Shown in pieces: positions 1 to 11,143 of a DNA stretch of 64,000 nt; the stretch's first letter is position 1; each line of letters opens with the position of its first letter. Position numbers and translations under genes: made by a program. The DNA is from Mesorhizobium kowhaii (GTDB lineage: Bacteria; Pseudomonadota; Alphaproteobacteria; Rhizobiales; Rhizobiaceae): NCBI RefSeq assembly GCF_003253745.1, contig NZ_MZXV01000048.1, forward strand, positions 1-64,000, read 5' to 3'. A model generated the notes under the pieces. It was given only the letters and a program-made list of their open reading frames with translations, ran no database searches and was not told the origin of the DNA.

Positions 1-178
1 GATGATCCTGCAGGGCGCGTTCCAAATGGTCATATAGAGGGAGCCATGCTTCACCATGGTCGCCTCGCGCCACGATGATCTCGGCGACGCGGTCGAGCGC
101 TCGCTCAATCCGCTGCGCCGTGATTGGTCGAGGCGTGGGCGAGTATCGCCTCACAGCTTCGCCTTTCTGCATATCCAC
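1..178 (-). CDS. hypothetical protein, truncated by the window edge
   Basis: The minus strand is open from an in-frame stop near 280 leftwards past the window edge. The possible starts are GTG at 178 or ATG at 172. The translation is charged and helical, with stretches such as ITAQRIERALDRVAEI and LPLYDHLERAL, and has the look of the small conserved hypothetical proteins often found beside rhizobial integrases. The open frame continues upstream of the ATG with protein-like sequence (PIKVRLRRKNAEFVDM), so the gene may be broken at its 5' end. No function is assigned, and the C-terminus lies outside the window. Confidence 0.35.
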   Translation of the reverse strand, partial: MDMQKGEAVRRYSPTPRPITAQRIERALDRVAEIIVARGDHGEAWLPLYDHLERALQDH

Positions 179-486
179 GAACTCAGCATTCTTTCTGCGT
201 AGGCGGACTTTGATTGGGAAGGAAGGTATGCCTTTGGCCCGGGCGGCAAACGGCGGCTGCGGGGTGTATTTAGGATGGATCGCTCAACCCCGATGCAGAT
301 GCTGTATGTATTGCGGGAGGCATTTCACCTCGACGTCTAACTAAAAGGGAATGTCGCAGGATGGCGCGTTGGGTTTTTCCATGACGGTTCGCGGCGTAGG
401 TCCCTCTCGCCATGACCAGGCCAAGACGCCGCTATGGACGATTTTTTACGAAACGCTGATTCACGACTTCGATGCTCTAGGCAATC
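179..486. other. intergenic stretch with no convincing gene
   Basis: About 300 bases between the truncated hypothetical gene and the end of the kinase gene. A short 5' extension of the hypothetical reading frame is present up to about 280. No hairpin followed by a T run is visible downstream of the kinase stop, and I see no other gene here. Confidence 0.4.
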
Positions 487-1824
487 CTATAAACCTCCGA
501 GGCCGTCGCGAATGACGCTAAAATAGCGATCCGTTCCGACCTGGCCGCCTTTGAGGGCAACCTCCAGTCCATCGATCATCGCGACGCGCGAATGGGCGAC
601 GCATAGCGGTGAGCCGGGCGACGCAGGCAGCGGCATGCGCACCGTCAGCGCGTCGATGCCCATCTGGCCGAGCGCATGGCTTGAGGTGTCGCCGCCGGCG
701 ATGACCACGCGCCGCAGCTTCTGTTCGATTGTCAGCGCGCGAAGCAGCTCGCCGAGGCCGCGGCCAAGCTTGTGGCGGGCGCCTTCCTGCCGGTCGATTT
801 CGGCGCCCCTGTCGGCGGTGGGGCCAAGCGCGGTGTAGAGGATGACGCTGCGCCCGGCTTGCAGACTGGTGCGGGCGCTTGCCGCCGCATGCGCGATCGC
901 CTGCTCCGAAGCCTCCGAAACCAGTTCGACAGGATCGACCTCGATGCCGTCGAAACCGTCGGTCAGGGCATGCCGGATCTGACGTTCAGTGGTTGGTGAA
1001 CAGCTGCCCGACACGACGGCGATCCGGTCGGCGGCGCCCGGCGGTGTGAAGCCTGGTCCAGCTCTGACGATGTCATTCGATGCCCATTCGGCCAGCAACG
1101 CATACTCGACCCCGGACGAGCCGACGACGAACGAACCGCCTGGCTTGCGGGCGCGCCAGATCTCTTTGCCGGCGAGAGCCTGCGTTTCCAGATTGTCGAC
1201 ATCAACAAGCAAGATGGCGGTGCCGTTTCCGGTCAGGCGATCGAATGCAGCCGATCGCGACGCAGACTGCAGCGTCGCAAGGTCGACCAACCCGGAGCTC
1301 AGCGCTGTCTGCCGCGACAGATGGATCAGCAGGTCGGATTCATCCATCGGCGTCGTCGGGTGACGGCTCATCACCGGATGGCGGTCGATGCGGAAATACT
1401 GGTCGCGATAGGCGGCGAACAGATGGCCAAAGGCGGTGTAGCGCCTGAGCTGCGGCGCGCCGACCAGCAGCGGCACGCTGTCCTGCTTGAAGACCTTGCG
1501 GCCAATCTCGATTGCCCGGCCGATGCTGCCGATCGTCGGGCTGGAATCGAAGGTTGAACAGACCTTGTAGTGGCAGATATCGGCGTTCAGCGTCTTCAGC
1601 CAGGCGAAGGCGTCGCGCAGATGCGTGTCCATCCACTGTGGCGTCTCGCTGCGGCTGGCGCCGGCCAATCCGACCGCCTGGCAATGCTTGAACTGCCCAA
1701 GCAGAGCTTCGTCCGGCTGCCTCATGAACAGCACCGTCGGCACGCCGCCGAATTCGAGCGCTTCCATGACGTCGGTCGAACCGGTGAGGTCGTCGCCATA
1801 ATAGCTGAGCAGCAGGTTCTGCAT
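487..1824 (-). CDS. oiaK: four-carbon acid sugar kinase, probable 3-oxo-isoapionate kinase
   Basis: 445 aa, the usual length for the DUF1537 (four-carbon acid sugar kinase) family. The N-terminus has the family substrate-domain signature YYGDDLTGSTD at about residues 8-18, and the C-terminal nucleotide domain carries VVIAGGDTSSHALGQMG. These kinases phosphorylate acid sugars with ATP in the cytoplasm. The gene follows a RuBisCO-like protein gene by 4 bases and shares a region with ApsD-, ApnL- and ApnO-like genes. That context points to 3-oxo-isoapionate kinase of the D-apiose pathway rather than the threonate or erythronate kinases of the same family. The family call is firm; the substrate is inferred from neighbours. 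Confidence 0.78.
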   Translation of the reverse strand: MQNLLLSYYGDDLTGSTDVMEALEFGGVPTVLFMRQPDEALLGQFKHCQAVGLAGASRSETPQWMDTHLRDAFAWLKTLNADICHYKVCSTFDSSPTIGSIGRAIEIGRKVFKQDSVPLLVGAPQLRRYTAFGHLFAAYRDQYFRIDRHPVMSRHPTTPMDESDLLIHLSRQTALSSGLVDLATLQSASRSAAFDRLTGNGTAILLVDVDNLETQALAGKEIWRARKPGGSFVVGSSGVEYALLAEWASNDIVRAGPGFTPPGAADRIAVVSGSCSPTTERQIRHALTDGFDGIEVDPVELVSEASEQAIAHAAASARTSLQAGRSVILYTALGPTADRGAEIDRQEGARHKLGRGLGELLRALTIEQKLRRVVIAGGDTSSHALGQMGIDALTVRMPLPASPGSPLCVAHSRVAMIDGLEVALKGGQVGTDRYFSVIRDGLGGL

Positions 1825-1828
1825 GGCG

Positions 1829-3079
1829 TCAGGCCGCCTTGCCGTCGCCGAACTTTTCGATCGATCGTGCCAGTTCGGGATGGTTCAGGGCAAAGTCCGC
1901 CAGCGGAATGCCGTCGACGGCCGCTTGCCAGGCTTGCTGCACGGCGCGCACGCCGGCGCCCGGCCCGCCCGGATGGCTGACGATGCCGCCGCCGCAGAGA
2001 TAGAGCAGATCGACAGTGCGGCCGGTTCGTTCGTAAGTCTCGGGCGCCTGTCCGCCCCACTGGCCGGAGCCGGCGACCGGCAGGGCGCAATCATCGGGCG
2101 AGAAGATTGGCGTGGTCACCGCCTTGAAGGATTCGACGAAGGATGCATCCGGCTCCCAATATTTCGAAGCGATGCCGTTGATCTGGAACTGATCGACGCC
2201 GAGCAGCCGCCAGAATTGCTGCCAGACCTTGAAGTCCATGCCAAGGCCGGGATGGCGGGTGAGGATGTCCCAGCCATTGCGATGGGCGTGCAGCACCAGG
2301 CTGGAGCGCTTTCTTAAGTAGGCCATGCCGCCGAAGCCTACGGAATTGATGTTGACCACCGCGCAATTGCCGTCGGCCTTCGCCACCAGATCGTGGTTGC
2401 GCATCATCTCGTCCGGATCGGCGTGCGAGATGCCGAAGGCATACATCACCTTCTTGCCGGTCTTCTGCTCGTGGTCGAGGATGAGCGGCATGATCGCCTT
2501 CACCCGCTCGGCCAGCGGCGAATAGGCCGGGCTCATCAGCTTCTCGTCGTCCTTGATGAAATCGACGCCGGCGGCGATCAGTTCGCCGACCATCGCCGCC
2601 GTCTCATGCGGCCTCAGCCCCAGCGCCGGCTTGACGATGGTGCCGATGATCGGGCGACCCTCGACGCCGGTCAGCCGGCGGCTGCCGGCGACGCCGAACT
2701 GCGGGCCGGGATGGGCGCCGCGATAGTCATCAGGCAGCTTCATGTCGACGACGCGAATGCCCGACAGACCCCTGATCGAATAGGTGCCGCCGATGGCGAT
2801 GGTCATCAGCGCTGACAGGTCGGTGCCGATGGCATCGAAGGGAAAGGCGATATCGACATCGGCGCGCCTAAACGGCCCGTCGCCGTCCTCGGGAAGCGAC
2901 GGCCGCTCCGCATCGGGCAGATGCCGGATCGCCAGGACGCGCGCCGCCACCCGGGCCTTCAACTCCTCGGTCTCGCCGGGCAGCGCGACGAAGGTGCCGG
3001 TCGACTGGTCGCTGGCGATCTTGGCTGCCAGTGCCTCGATGCTTTCAGACGTTTCGATGCGATAGGTGAGGGTGATCAT
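1829..3079 (-). CDS. oiaX: RuBisCO-like protein, probable 3-oxo-isoapionate-4-phosphate decarboxylase (OiaX) or hydrolase (OiaT)
   Basis: 416 aa, RuBisCO large-subunit-like. It keeps the metal-binding lysine motif DFIKDDE (about residues 191-197) and an active-site lysine in GTIVKPALGL. The second lysine of the RuBisCO KPKLGLS motif is alanine, so this is a RuBisCO-like protein and not a CO2-fixing enzyme. In known D-apiose pathways a RuBisCO-like protein acts on 3-oxo-isoapionate 4-phosphate, either as a decarboxylase (OiaX, giving a tetrulose phosphate) or as a transcarboxylase/hydrolase (OiaT, giving 3-phosphoglycerate and glycolate). The sequence alone does not let me separate the two; OiaX is my preference because a tetrulose cluster lies nearby. 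I chose ATG at 3079; an in-frame TTG at 3094 is less likely. Confidence 0.75.
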   Translation of the reverse strand: MITLTYRIETSESIEALAAKIASDQSTGTFVALPGETEELKARVAARVLAIRHLPDAERPSLPEDGDGPFRRADVDIAFPFDAIGTDLSALMTIAIGGTYSIRGLSGIRVVDMKLPDDYRGAHPGPQFGVAGSRRLTGVEGRPIIGTIVKPALGLRPHETAAMVGELIAAGVDFIKDDEKLMSPAYSPLAERVKAIMPLILDHEQKTGKKVMYAFGISHADPDEMMRNHDLVAKADGNCAVVNINSVGFGGMAYLRKRSSLVLHAHRNGWDILTRHPGLGMDFKVWQQFWRLLGVDQFQINGIASKYWEPDASFVESFKAVTTPIFSPDDCALPVAGSGQWGGQAPETYERTGRTVDLLYLCGGGIVSHPGGPGAGVRAVQQAWQAAVDGIPLADFALNHPELARSIEKFGDGKAA

Positions 3080-3094
3080 GATCCGCTGTCTCAA

Positions 3095-3264
3095 GCCCAG
3101 GCGTTCGAAAAAGGTTCACCGATGCTCGAAATCTGGTATAATGAGTACATAAGTATTGCAAGACATATCCGGCTGGAAGTTTTGGGCGAGTCGGCCGACG
3201 GCAATTTCCGGGAATTGTGGCGGCAGTGTTAGATAGGGCTGGATCAAGGGAGTGATTCGCGACG
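3095..3264. promoter_or_regulatory. divergent promoter region between oiaX and the GntR gene
   Basis: A 170-base divergent spacer. It holds the sequence TGGTATAATGAGT at 3134-3146, which recurs with small changes upstream of three other operons of the apiose region, so it is the likely control point for both the regulator and the oiaX-oiaK unit. TGGTATAAT also resembles an extended -10 box reading rightwards towards the regulator, so operator and promoter may overlap. Confidence 0.55.
3134..3146 (+). promoter_or_regulatory. candidate GntR operator TGGTATAATGAGT, copy 1
   Basis: Best copy of an element shared by four upstream regions in the apiose cluster. GGTATA-type half-sites are typical of NanR-like FCD regulators. 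The regulator gene begins 120 bases away. Confidence 0.45.
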
Positions 3265-3978
3265 ATGAACCGTTCGGAACCGATTGTCCGGCGCAAGCTT
3301 TCCGACGAGGTCTTCTTGCGGCTGAAGCGCCTGATCACCAGCGGCGAATTGATGCCGGGCGACGATATGCCCTCGGAGCGCGAGCTGATGGAGCGCTTCG
3401 AGGTCGGCCGGCCGGCGATCCGCGAGGCGATGCAGGCGCTGAGCAATATGGGCCTCGTCGCCATCTCGCATGGCGAGCGCGCCAAGGTGCTGCAGCTGAC
3501 CGCCAAGTCGATCATCAAACAGGTCGATGGCGCGGCCAAGATGATCCTGTCGTCATCGAAGGACACGCTGGAGCACCTGAAGACCGCGCGCATCTTCTTC
3601 GAGCGCGGTATGGTCAGGGAAGCCGCCGAAAAGGCCACTGCCGAGGATGTGCAGCGGCTCAGAGCCACCGTTGCCGAACAGCGCAGCTTTCGCGGTGACT
3701 CGGAAGCCTTCATCTCCGCCGACATGAAGTTCCATACCCAGATCGCGGCGATCTCCGGCAACCCGATCTATGTCGCCGTCAGCGAGGCCATGCTCGGCTG
3801 GCTGAAGGAATATCACACCGAAATGCTGATCTGGACTGGCAAGGAAAAGTTCACGCTGACCGAGCATGAAGAGATCATCGGGCGCATCGAGAAGAAGGAT
3901 GCGGACGGCGCCGAGAAGGCGATGATCAAGCATCTCGAACGCTCGCGCGCCCTCTATGTGATGAATTCCGGCAGCTGA
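3265..3978 (+). CDS. GntR family transcriptional regulator with FCD domain
   Basis: 237 aa. The N-terminal winged helix (about residues 10-75) has LSDEVFLRLKRLI, then PSERELMERFEVGRPAIREAMQAL, the classic GntR recognition-helix signature. The C-terminal helical FCD domain has DMKFHTQIAAISGN and ends with HLERSRALY, as in FadR/NanR-type sensors of small sugar acids. It is divergent from oiaX and convergent with apnL, whose stop lies 2 bases away. It is probably the repressor of the apiose regulon; the effector is unknown, with an apionate or isoapionate intermediate being plausible. Confidence 0.85.
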   Translation: MNRSEPIVRRKLSDEVFLRLKRLITSGELMPGDDMPSERELMERFEVGRPAIREAMQALSNMGLVAISHGERAKVLQLTAKSIIKQVDGAAKMILSSSKDTLEHLKTARIFFERGMVREAAEKATAEDVQRLRATVAEQRSFRGDSEAFISADMKFHTQIAAISGNPIYVAVSEAMLGWLKEYHTEMLIWTGKEKFTLTEHEEIIGRIEKKDADGAEKAMIKHLERSRALYVMNSGS

Positions 3979-3980
3979 TT

Positions 3981-5819
3981 TCAGTCGATCCGGGCGATTG
4001 CGTAAGGCGTCATCACGAGATTGCCTTGGCCAAGGGCTGGAATGTCGACCCGCACATCGTCAGCTGTCAGGTTCGCCAGCCACACGACGGTCTCACCCGA
4101 GGCGGAGCGGCCGGCCAGCGCCAGCACCTTGATCTCATCGCTCGTCTTTGCTGCAACGTGTGTAAGGCCCGCCAGTTCGCAAAGCCCCTTGATGGCCTGG
4201 AAAATCGGCCGCAGTCCGCCTTCCTCGACCGGTTCGCCCGGTCCCGCCAGCACGCCGAACGGCCCTGTGAAGCTGGAGAGGGTGAGCATCTCCAGACCGG
4301 TCGGTGCGACGCGTGCGGCATAGCCGATCGTCCATGCTGCGCCGAACAGGCCGGCATGGCGAGGATCGCTGTCGGCCATGGCGATGCGCTGTCCGTCAGG
4401 ATTGGCCTTGGTCGCGCCGCCATAGGGGTTCTGGCGCATGGGAATCGTCGACGGGCCGATCCGGTAGGGCTTTGCCCCGTAGATTGCTCGCGTCGATTGG
4501 GTGATGAAGGGCAGCGCCTCCAGCGATTGCATGATGCTGAGGTCGTCGGCGGCATGCACGATCGGACAAGTGCAATGGGTGATGAAGTCAAGCCGGTCGG
4601 CGGGAACGCGTTTACGGTTGAGCTCGGTGAAATAGCTGAACATGCCGCCACCGAGGCGGATGTCGGGGAAGGCGTGGCGGGCGGCGACATAGACGGCTTC
4701 GAGCGGCGGGCATTGCGGCCATGCGCTGCCCGGCGGCGTCGACTGCCGGTCGACCGAAGGCGAAACGGCAATGGCCGAGAGTTTCAGCCCGGCCCGGCGC
4801 ACCATGCCGGCGACGGCCGAAAGTTCAGCGTCGAGATCGCCCGCTCCGGCAACGACGCATTCAAGCGTCGTCTGGGCCGGGTAGGCTGCCGCGAGCCGGG
4901 CATAGGAGCGCAAGGCGTCGAGCCCGTGGCCGCGCGTTGGATCGTATTGGAGGATCAGCTGTTGCGGGCCAAGTGTTGACAGCGTGGAGAGGTTCGCCAG
5001 CGCGGCCTCGACATCCTCGGGATAGATGATGACGCCGACATCGGGCAGTCTTGGTCCGGCCTCGCCGAGTTCAACGCGGACCGGTTCGCTGGCCACGGCA
5101 GCAGCCGGCGCTTTGCCTTCACCAGTGATGCGCAGGCTGATCGTCTGGCGATTGGGTTCGCCGGCCGGCAGCACATAGGGCCACGGCAGCGCCAACGGCC
5201 GCACATAGGTCTTGTAGGAGGCGTCGGACCAGTTGCGCTGGTCTTCCATTTCGAACACGTCGCCTTGCATCCGGCATTCGGCGCTGACGCCGGGCCGCAC
5301 CTCATGGGTGATGGCGCGCAGATCCTTGAAAGGCTGCCAGGGGTCGATCAGCAGCGGAAGCTTTGTCGCCACCACGCTGCCATCGGTGTGTTCGACCGTC
5401 ACCGGGCTGCCGGCCAGGCTGGCGATCGGATGCAGGATGCAGAAGCCGCAGCGATTGGTTTCGAAATCGCTTTCGGGCAGCGCGCTGACGTCGAAGACCA
5501 GACGGCCATCGGCGGAGCCTTTGATGGCGGCGCAGAAGCCGAGCCGACTTGCGTCCGGCCCGGCGCAGCTTGCCGAATAGCTGACCGAGAATGTGTCCGC
5601 GCCTTGGTCGATGACAAGGTCTGTCAGTTCGGGCTCGTAGGTGCCCCAGTCGCGGTCGCGCACGATATAGGCGATGGCGCGCAGCACTTCGGTGCCGCCA
5701 TGGCGGATGGTGCGCAGATTGCCGTTGACGAAATCGGCGCTGAGCACGCCCGCACTCAGCCTGACCGGCTCAGCTTCGACCGTGTGCGTGCCATAGAGCA
5801 GTAAGGCGTCGGCTGTCAT
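3981..5819 (-). CDS. apnL: probable D-apionate lactonase
   Basis: 612 aa. The N-terminal third is beta-rich, and the middle (from about residue 260, GVIIYPEDVEAALANL) reads like a barrel with alternating strand and helix segments; the C-terminus is short and beta-rich again. I recognise it as the large lactonase family that opens D-apionolactone to D-apionate in rhizobial apiose pathways, a family unrelated to the common sugar lactonases. The start overlaps the apsD-like stop by 4 bases (ATGA), which indicates translational coupling. No catalytic residues can be named from sequence alone. The assignment rests on family resemblance and context. Confidence 0.7.
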   Translation of the reverse strand: MTADALLLYGTHTVEAEPVRLSAGVLSADFVNGNLRTIRHGGTEVLRAIAYIVRDRDWGTYEPELTDLVIDQGADTFSVSYSASCAGPDASRLGFCAAIKGSADGRLVFDVSALPESDFETNRCGFCILHPIASLAGSPVTVEHTDGSVVATKLPLLIDPWQPFKDLRAITHEVRPGVSAECRMQGDVFEMEDQRNWSDASYKTYVRPLALPWPYVLPAGEPNRQTISLRITGEGKAPAAAVASEPVRVELGEAGPRLPDVGVIIYPEDVEAALANLSTLSTLGPQQLILQYDPTRGHGLDALRSYARLAAAYPAQTTLECVVAGAGDLDAELSAVAGMVRRAGLKLSAIAVSPSVDRQSTPPGSAWPQCPPLEAVYVAARHAFPDIRLGGGMFSYFTELNRKRVPADRLDFITHCTCPIVHAADDLSIMQSLEALPFITQSTRAIYGAKPYRIGPSTIPMRQNPYGGATKANPDGQRIAMADSDPRHAGLFGAAWTIGYAARVAPTGLEMLTLSSFTGPFGVLAGPGEPVEEGGLRPIFQAIKGLCELAGLTHVAAKTSDEIKVLALAGRSASGETVVWLANLTADDVRVDIPALGQGNLVMTPYAIARID

Positions 5820-6850
5820 TTCAGCAAGGCATCGAGGTGGACAGGTTCGTGGCTCGCGGCGCCCAAATAGGCGGCCTCGACCAGCGCGAACGTCTTGAGG
5901 TTGTCGGCGCCCGAGGTCGCGGGCTCGTTGCCCGTGGCAAGGCAGTCAACCCAGTGTTTCTGGATCGCGACCACGCTTTCCTGGATGTTGTGCCAGGGAC
6001 GCGATGCCCAGGGGAGAAGCGGAGGCGAGACATCGCTGACCACCGTGCCGTTCATGCCGGTTACAGTAAGCTGGTATCCCTGTGCCAGCCGAATCGTCCC
6101 ATCGCTGCCGTCGATCTCGATCAGCGTCTCCGGGAACGGCTCGGTGGCAAGCCTGCTCGCATAACTACAATCGACCACCGACGTGGCTCCACTGGCATGG
6201 TCCATCAGCATGGTCGCCACGTCTTCGCCGGCGATCGCCTGGTTGATGCGCGCCGTCCGCGCGGTGATCGTCGAGACATCGCCCAGCAGGAAGCGGGCGA
6301 TGTCGAGGATGTGGATGCCAAGGTCCTCGATGATGAAGCGCCTTCCCGTCGCCAGATAGGGCTGCCCGGAAAACACGTCGTAAGCGGAGCGGAAGGAGAT
6401 GCGTCCGAAGAACGGCGTGCCGATCTCGCCCCTGTCGATCACCGCGCGCACCGCCTGGATCGGCGACTGCCAGCGAAAGTTCTCATGCACCATCAAAGGC
6501 ACTCCGTCTTCCACGCAGGCCTTCACCATCGCCCTGGCGTCGGCAAGCGTCGGCGCGAACGGCTTTTGGCAGATCGCCGGAACGCGGCGCTGCGCCGCCA
6601 TCTCGACAAGCGCGCGATGGCTTGGTGCTGTGGTGGCGATGTCGACGAAGTCCAGCGTTTCGCCTTCGAACAAAGCGGCCGCATCGGCATAGCGTTTCGC
6701 AATGCCGAACTGGTCGCCGACGATCTGGAGCCGTTCCGGATCGCGATCGCAGATGGCGACGATCGAGGCGCCCGCTATATCGCGCCAGCCATGCATCTGG
6801 TTGACGGCAAAGAAGCCGCAGCCGATCAGCGCTCCACGTAGCTCCGCCAT
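5816..6850 (-). CDS. apsD: Gfo/Idh/MocA oxidoreductase, probable D-apiose dehydrogenase
   Basis: 344 aa. The N-terminal Rossmann fold starts with LIGCGFFAVNQMHGW for NAD(P) binding. The family EKP motif appears as CQKPFAP near residues 94-100. The C-terminal Gfo/Idh/MocA alpha/beta domain includes FIIEDLGIHILDIARFL. Known ApsD enzymes of this family oxidise D-apiose at C1 to D-apionolactone with NAD. The gene is sandwiched 2 bases after the CUT2 permease and overlaps the lactonase, exactly the order expected for import, oxidation and lactone opening. The family is certain; the apiose specificity comes from context. Confidence 0.75.
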   Translation of the reverse strand: MAELRGALIGCGFFAVNQMHGWRDIAGASIVAICDRDPERLQIVGDQFGIAKRYADAAALFEGETLDFVDIATTAPSHRALVEMAAQRRVPAICQKPFAPTLADARAMVKACVEDGVPLMVHENFRWQSPIQAVRAVIDRGEIGTPFFGRISFRSAYDVFSGQPYLATGRRFIIEDLGIHILDIARFLLGDVSTITARTARINQAIAGEDVATMLMDHASGATSVVDCSYASRLATEPFPETLIEIDGSDGTIRLAQGYQLTVTGMNGTVVSDVSPPLLPWASRPWHNIQESVVAIQKHWVDCLATGNEPATSGADNLKTFALVEAAYLGAASHEPVHLDALLK

Positions 6851-6852
6851 GC

Positions 6853-7909
6853 TCAGCCCGCCTTTGCCATTTGCATCAGCGTCACGCGGCTCTGCAGCCG
6901 GCGCTGTGCCTGGTCGACGACGACGGCGACGATGATGACCAGGCCCTTGATCACCATCTGCCAGAACGAACTCACCCCCATCATCACCAACCCGTCCGAG
7001 AGAATGCCGATGACGAAGGCGCCGACAATGGTGCCACCGATCGTGCCGCGGCCGCCCGACATCGAGGTGCCGCCAAGCACCGCCGCGGCAATCGCGTTGA
7101 GCTCAAAACTTTCGCCAGTTGCCGGATGCGAGGCCATCAGCTCGGACGAGATGATAAGGCCGACGATCGCCGCACAGAAACCGGAGAACATGTAGACGAA
7201 CATCTTCACCATGTTGACACGCACGCCCGAAATTCGCGATGCCCGTTCATTGCCGCCGACGGCGAAGATGTGACGGCCGAGCGGCGTGTATTTGGCGAGA
7301 TAGGCGGCTCCCAGTGCAACGACGATTAGGATCCAGATCGCGACCGGCAGGCCGAGCAGCCGGCCGGCACCGAGGAAGCCGAATCCGGTGGTACCGAGTT
7401 CCGGCTTGCCGACCAGGTTGGGGAAAGTGCGGCCATCCGACGACAGCAGCGCCAGGCCGCGCGCGACATAGAGTACGCCGAGCGTGGCGATGAACGGCGC
7501 GACGTTCAGCCTAGTGATCAGCAATCCGTTGACCGCGCCGATCAGGATGCCGACCGCCAGCGTGATCAGCGCGATCTCGAAGACGTTGAAATAGATGGTG
7601 TAGCCGATCTGCAGGTCGATGCCGTTGAGCACGAGATAGCCGGCCACCATGCCGCACAGGCCGACGATCGAGCCGACCGACAGGTCGATGCCGCCGGTGA
7701 TGATGACGAAGGTCATGCCCATGGCGAGGAAGGCGTTGAGCGCTACATGCTTCGACATCAGGATCAGGTTGGCGCTCGACAGGAAGTTGGGTGCCGCGAT
7801 CGAGAAGAAGACGAGCACGGCGATCAGCGCGATGAAGGTTCTGAGCTTCATCAGCGTCAACAGCACGGAGCCGCTGGAAGCGGAGGGGGCAGCCGCCTTG
7901 GCCGGAATG

Positions 7910-7917
<8 letters not shown>
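6853..7917 (-). CDS. sugar ABC transporter permease (CUT2, RbsC-like)
   Basis: 354 aa with about 9-10 hydrophobic segments. It has family motifs FVIITGGIDLSVGSIVGL and AAVLGGTSMSGGRGTIGG, typical of BPD_transp_2 permeases of ribose-type importers. I placed the start at ATG 7917, which overlaps the ATPase stop by 8 bases; a longer frame to 7956 adds a basic leader that looks spurious. It forms the membrane channel for the importer whose binding protein is at 10202-11143 and probably carries apiose or a related branched pentose. Confidence 0.88.
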
Positions 7918-9462
<1,545 letters not shown>

Positions 9463-9466
<4 letters not shown>

Positions 9467-10107
9467 GGCTTCGGCCCGATCTCTACCTCCGCCGGCGTCA
9501 CCAGCGGCAGGTCCTGGCCGCTGCCCAGCGTGTAGGCGCCGAGCACCTTGGCGCCGCGGCCTTCGAGTGCGTCGCGCGGCAGCTTGGACAGCACCGTCTT
9601 GTCGGCGTAGCTGTTGAACGCCTTGCCGAACTGGGCGAAGTCGATCTGGTTGGTGAAGTCGTTGAACTGGATGAAGTCGAGGCTGTCGCGCAGTGCGGTG
9701 CCGCGCACCGCCGGTCCGATCTGCACCCGTGCATCGGCCTTGCCGTCACCGTCGACATCGACGTCCACGGTCGCCGCGCGCGACTGGGTATTGGCCGCGA
9801 CGATCTTGCCCTCCAGCCGCACCGCGAAAGTCCACGGCGAGTTCGCCTGCTTGTTCGGATTGCCATATTTGGCGCCGGCAGAAGCGGCATCGGTTTTCGC
9901 CAGGGTGTGAACCTCTGGAAACGGTCCTGCTTTCAGCTCGAGATAGGGCACGACCTTTGCCGCCCAGATCCCCTCGACCATCTTGTCCGGATTGAAGGCG
10001 GAAGCATTGCCGCCGTCTCCCGATTTCGTCGGCAGAATCTTGCACGCGGTCAGGCTGATGCCGACCATCACGGCAAGGATCGGCCAGTTCGGCTTGTTGT
10101 TCAGCAT
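9463..10107 (-). CDS. DUF2291 family lipoprotein associated with a sugar importer
   Basis: 214 aa. A signal peptide is followed by the lipobox SLTACK with Cys near residue 22, so the mature protein should be a periplasmic lipoprotein. The rest is soluble, with an Asp-rich stretch DVDVDGDGKADARVQIG that could bind calcium. DUF2291 proteins occur in operons with CUT2 sugar transporters, but their job is not established. It lies between the binding protein and ATPase genes, overlapping the ATPase start by 4 bases, so it is probably an accessory of this importer. Confidence 0.75.
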
Positions 10108-10152
10108 GGCGGCCTGTTGTTCGGCATGGTGGTCGGCCCACGGAAAATGGCG

Positions 10153-10183
10153 GCGAGGGACGAACCCGAGGTTCGCCCCTCGC
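10153..10183 (-). terminator. intercistronic hairpin after the binding-protein gene
   Basis: On the minus strand GCGAGGG-g-CGAAC pairs with GTTCG-t-CCCTCGC around a 5-base loop, about 13 pairs including one wobble. It sits 19 bases past the binding-protein stop and before the DUF2291 gene. It is likely an attenuator or 3' mRNA stabiliser that raises binding-protein output over the membrane components, not a full terminator. Confidence 0.6.
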
Positions 10184-10201
10184 TATTCATCTCGCGCGGG
10201 C

Positions 10202-11143
10202 TCAGTTCGTCAGCGCGAACGTTTCCAGCTTGGCGGCATTGTCGCCATTGACCAGCAGGCAGTCCATCAGCTGCTTTTCCTTGGCCGGCGACTTCTTGTT
10301 CTTGATGTAGTCATTGGCCTGCTCGACCGCCATTTGCGCCTGCGCAAAGGCCGGCTGCAGGACGGTCGCCTTGATGCCGCCGGAGGTGATGGAGTCGCGT
10401 ACGTCGTTCGATCCGTCGAAGCCGACGACGATGACGTCCTTGCGGTTCGCCGCGGCAAGCGCCGCATAGGCGCCCATCGCCATCGTGTCGTTGCCGGAGA
10501 TCACGCCCTTGATGTCGGGATTGGCCTGGAGGATCGATTCCATCTTGGAATAGGCTTCGGTCTGGCTCCAGTTGGCCGACTGCTGCGCGACCAACTTGAG
10601 GTCCGGATAGTCGTCGATGACGTCGTGATAGCCCTTGGAGCGGATGCCGGCATTGGTGTCGGATTCCTTGCCGACCAGCTCGACGAAATTGCCCTTCTCG
10701 CCCATCAGCTTGACGAACTCCTGCGCGCCGAGCTGGGCTCCCTGGTAGTTGTTGGAGACGATCTGCGCCACGGCGACGCCGGTGGCGTTGATCTCGCGGT
10801 CGATCAGGAAGGAGGGCACGCCGGCGTCCTTGGCCTTCTGCACGGCGGCGACGGTGGCGTCGGCGCCGGCATTGTCGAGTATGATCGCCTTGGCGCCACG
10901 GCCGATCGCCGTGTCGATCAGTTGCGACTGCTTGTTGGCGTCATCGTCATGGACGAGCACCAGCGCCTCGTAGCCGAGTTCCTTGGCCTTGGCTTCGGCG
11001 CCGACGGCTTCGGCCTTGAAGAACGGATTGTCGTGCGAGGGTGTGATGATGGCAATGAGGTCCGCCGCATAGGCAGGTACTGCCGTGCCCAGCGCCAGCA
11101 TGCCGGCGAAAGCCGCAAGCGTCATTCTGCGTGTGAGTTTCAT
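10202..11143 (-). CDS. periplasmic sugar-binding protein (CUT2, peripla_BP_4)
   Basis: 313 aa. The N-terminal signal peptide runs KLTRRMTLAAFAGMLALG and is likely cut after AYA near residue 27. The mature protein begins with the ribose-binding-like strand DLIAIITPSHDNPFFKAE and contains SGNDTMAMGAYAAL and VVGFDGSNDVRDSI, typical hinge and ligand-pocket segments. It is the first gene of the leftward operon with the lipoprotein, ATPase, permease, apsD and apnL, so D-apiose is the most likely ligand. Confidence 0.88.
   Translation of the reverse strand: MKLTRRMTLAAFAGMLALGTAVPAYAADLIAIITPSHDNPFFKAEAVGAEAKAKELGYEALVLVHDDDANKQSQLIDTAIGRGAKAIILDNAGADATVAAVQKAKDAGVPSFLIDREINATGVAVAQIVSNNYQGAQLGAQEFVKLMGEKGNFVELVGKESDTNAGIRSKGYHDVIDDYPDLKLVAQQSANWSQTEAYSKMESILQANPDIKGVISGNDTMAMGAYAALAAANRKDVIVVGFDGSNDVRDSITSGGIKATVLQPAFAQAQMAVEQANDYIKNKKSPAKEKQLMDCLLVNGDNAAKLETFALTN

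Noticed and set aside
1829..3079. RuBisCO-like protein as a carbon-fixing RuBisCO
   Set aside because: One of the conserved active-site lysines is alanine and there is no phosphoribulokinase or small subunit; the sugar-acid pathway context explains it.
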